Positions 6,190 to 6,395 of a DNA stretch of 6,395 bases are shown here, piece after piece. Positions within the stretch are counted from its first letter, which is position 1. The number at the start of each line of letters is the position of its first letter. This DNA comes from CAZGDV01 sp964524995 (GTDB lineage: Bacteria; Chloroflexota; Dehalococcoidia; SZUA-161), in the NCBI GenBank assembly GCA_964524995.1, contig CAZGDV010000138.1, forward strand, positions 1 to 6,395. The letters run 5' to 3'. A program made the position numbers and the translations under genes. The notes under the pieces are model-generated. The model saw only the letters and a list, made by a program, of their open reading frames with translations. It did not search any database and had not been told where the DNA came from.

Positions 6190-6199
6190 CCCTTCGCCT
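6176..6199. terminator. Perfect 24-bp palindrome over two convergent stop codons, possible bidirectional terminator
   Basis: AGGCGAAGGGCT is followed directly by its reverse complement. In RNA either strand can fold into a GC-rich stem of about 10 bp with a CUAG loop. The plus-strand TAG (6187-6189) and the minus-strand TAG (complement of 6186-6188) lie at its centre. Neither side has a T-run after the stem, so it is not a textbook intrinsic terminator. Its place between convergent genes still suggests transcript ending or 3'-end protection in both directions. Confidence 0.55.
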
Positions 6200-6395
6200 C
6201 ATGCAGCCTGCGCAGGATGTCCCAGAAAGCGCCTCGATACCCCTCCCTGATCGCGTTCACCAGCACTGTGTTCTCGTTGTAGTTGTAGTTCTGCTCGACT
6301 TCGGAGGGCGAGGCGAAGAAGAAGCGCTCGTCACCCCCGATGAGCTCGGCGACGTAGTCGGGCGCATCTTCACCCAGCTCCGCCGACAGGTAGAA
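6186..6395 (-). CDS. C-terminal 69 residues of an unidentified protein
   Basis: An open frame enters from the right edge and ends in TAG at 6188-6186. It encodes a tail starting FYLSAELGEDAPDYVAEL and ending RRLHEAKG. The segment GGDERFFFASPSEVEQ (20-35) is faintly like the C-terminal GDDRFFFGSDYPH region of amidohydrolase-2 family enzymes, but the expected Asp-x-Pro-His is absent and the likeness is weak. The frame is supported by GC-rich third positions, its continuation to the edge and a stop that meets the convergent DUF3786 gene exactly. The start lies outside the window, so neither function nor operon partners can be given. Confidence 0.7.
   Translation of the reverse strand, partial: FYLSAELGEDAPDYVAELIGGDERFFFASPSEVEQNYNYNENTVLVNAIREGYRGAFWDILRRLHEAKG

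Noticed and set aside
6207..6216. 10-bp palindrome CCTGCGCAGG just beyond the stop-codon palindrome
   Set aside because: It lies inside the coding part of the right-hand gene (Leu-Arg-Arg codons) and 10-bp GC palindromes are common in such DNA.

Overview
The window looks bacterial and GC-rich. It has compact genes, a good Shine-Dalgarno site before every complete gene, sigma70-type promoter boxes, and frequent AGG and ATA codons despite the GC content. No rRNA, tRNA, CRISPR array, insertion sequence or phage gene was found. The mix of a FadN-type beta-oxidation fusion, a ChoD-like GMC oxidoreductase and a DUF3786 protein would suit an uncultured anaerobic or facultative lineage such as Chloroflexota/Dehalococcoidia, or a deltaproteobacterial or clostridial relative. 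That placement is an inference from remembered family distributions and is weak.

Layout. Positions 1-5422 carry three genes read on the minus strand, in transcription order: a GMC/cholesterol-oxidase-like flavoprotein (5422-3746, GTG start), a 3-hydroxyacyl-CoA dehydrogenase/enoyl-CoA hydratase fusion (3578-1146), and a thiolase (1121-1, cut at its C-terminus by the window edge). The last two are 24 bp apart and are almost certainly co-transcribed. A 167-bp gap separates them from the GMC gene. Positions 5423-5589 are a divergent control region with a promoter candidate for each direction, a perfect 12-bp palindrome and a repeated TTGTCA element. A DUF3786 protein of unknown function is read on the plus strand (5590-6189). 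It converges on the tail of another minus-strand gene (6395-6186, partial). The two stop codons overlap inside a perfect 24-bp palindrome.

How the genes work together. The fusion protein and the thiolase supply hydration, 3-hydroxy dehydrogenation and thiolysis, which are the last three steps of a beta-oxidation turn. The order resembles fadN-fadA of Bacillus subtilis. The GMC protein probably oxidises an alcohol or sterol-like hydroxyl group, and may feed substrate into that pathway. No acyl-CoA ligase, acyl-CoA dehydrogenase or electron-transfer flavoprotein is visible here. I see no clear evidence of an entirely new system. The most notable non-coding signals are the stop-codon palindrome at 6176-6199 and the organised divergent promoter region.
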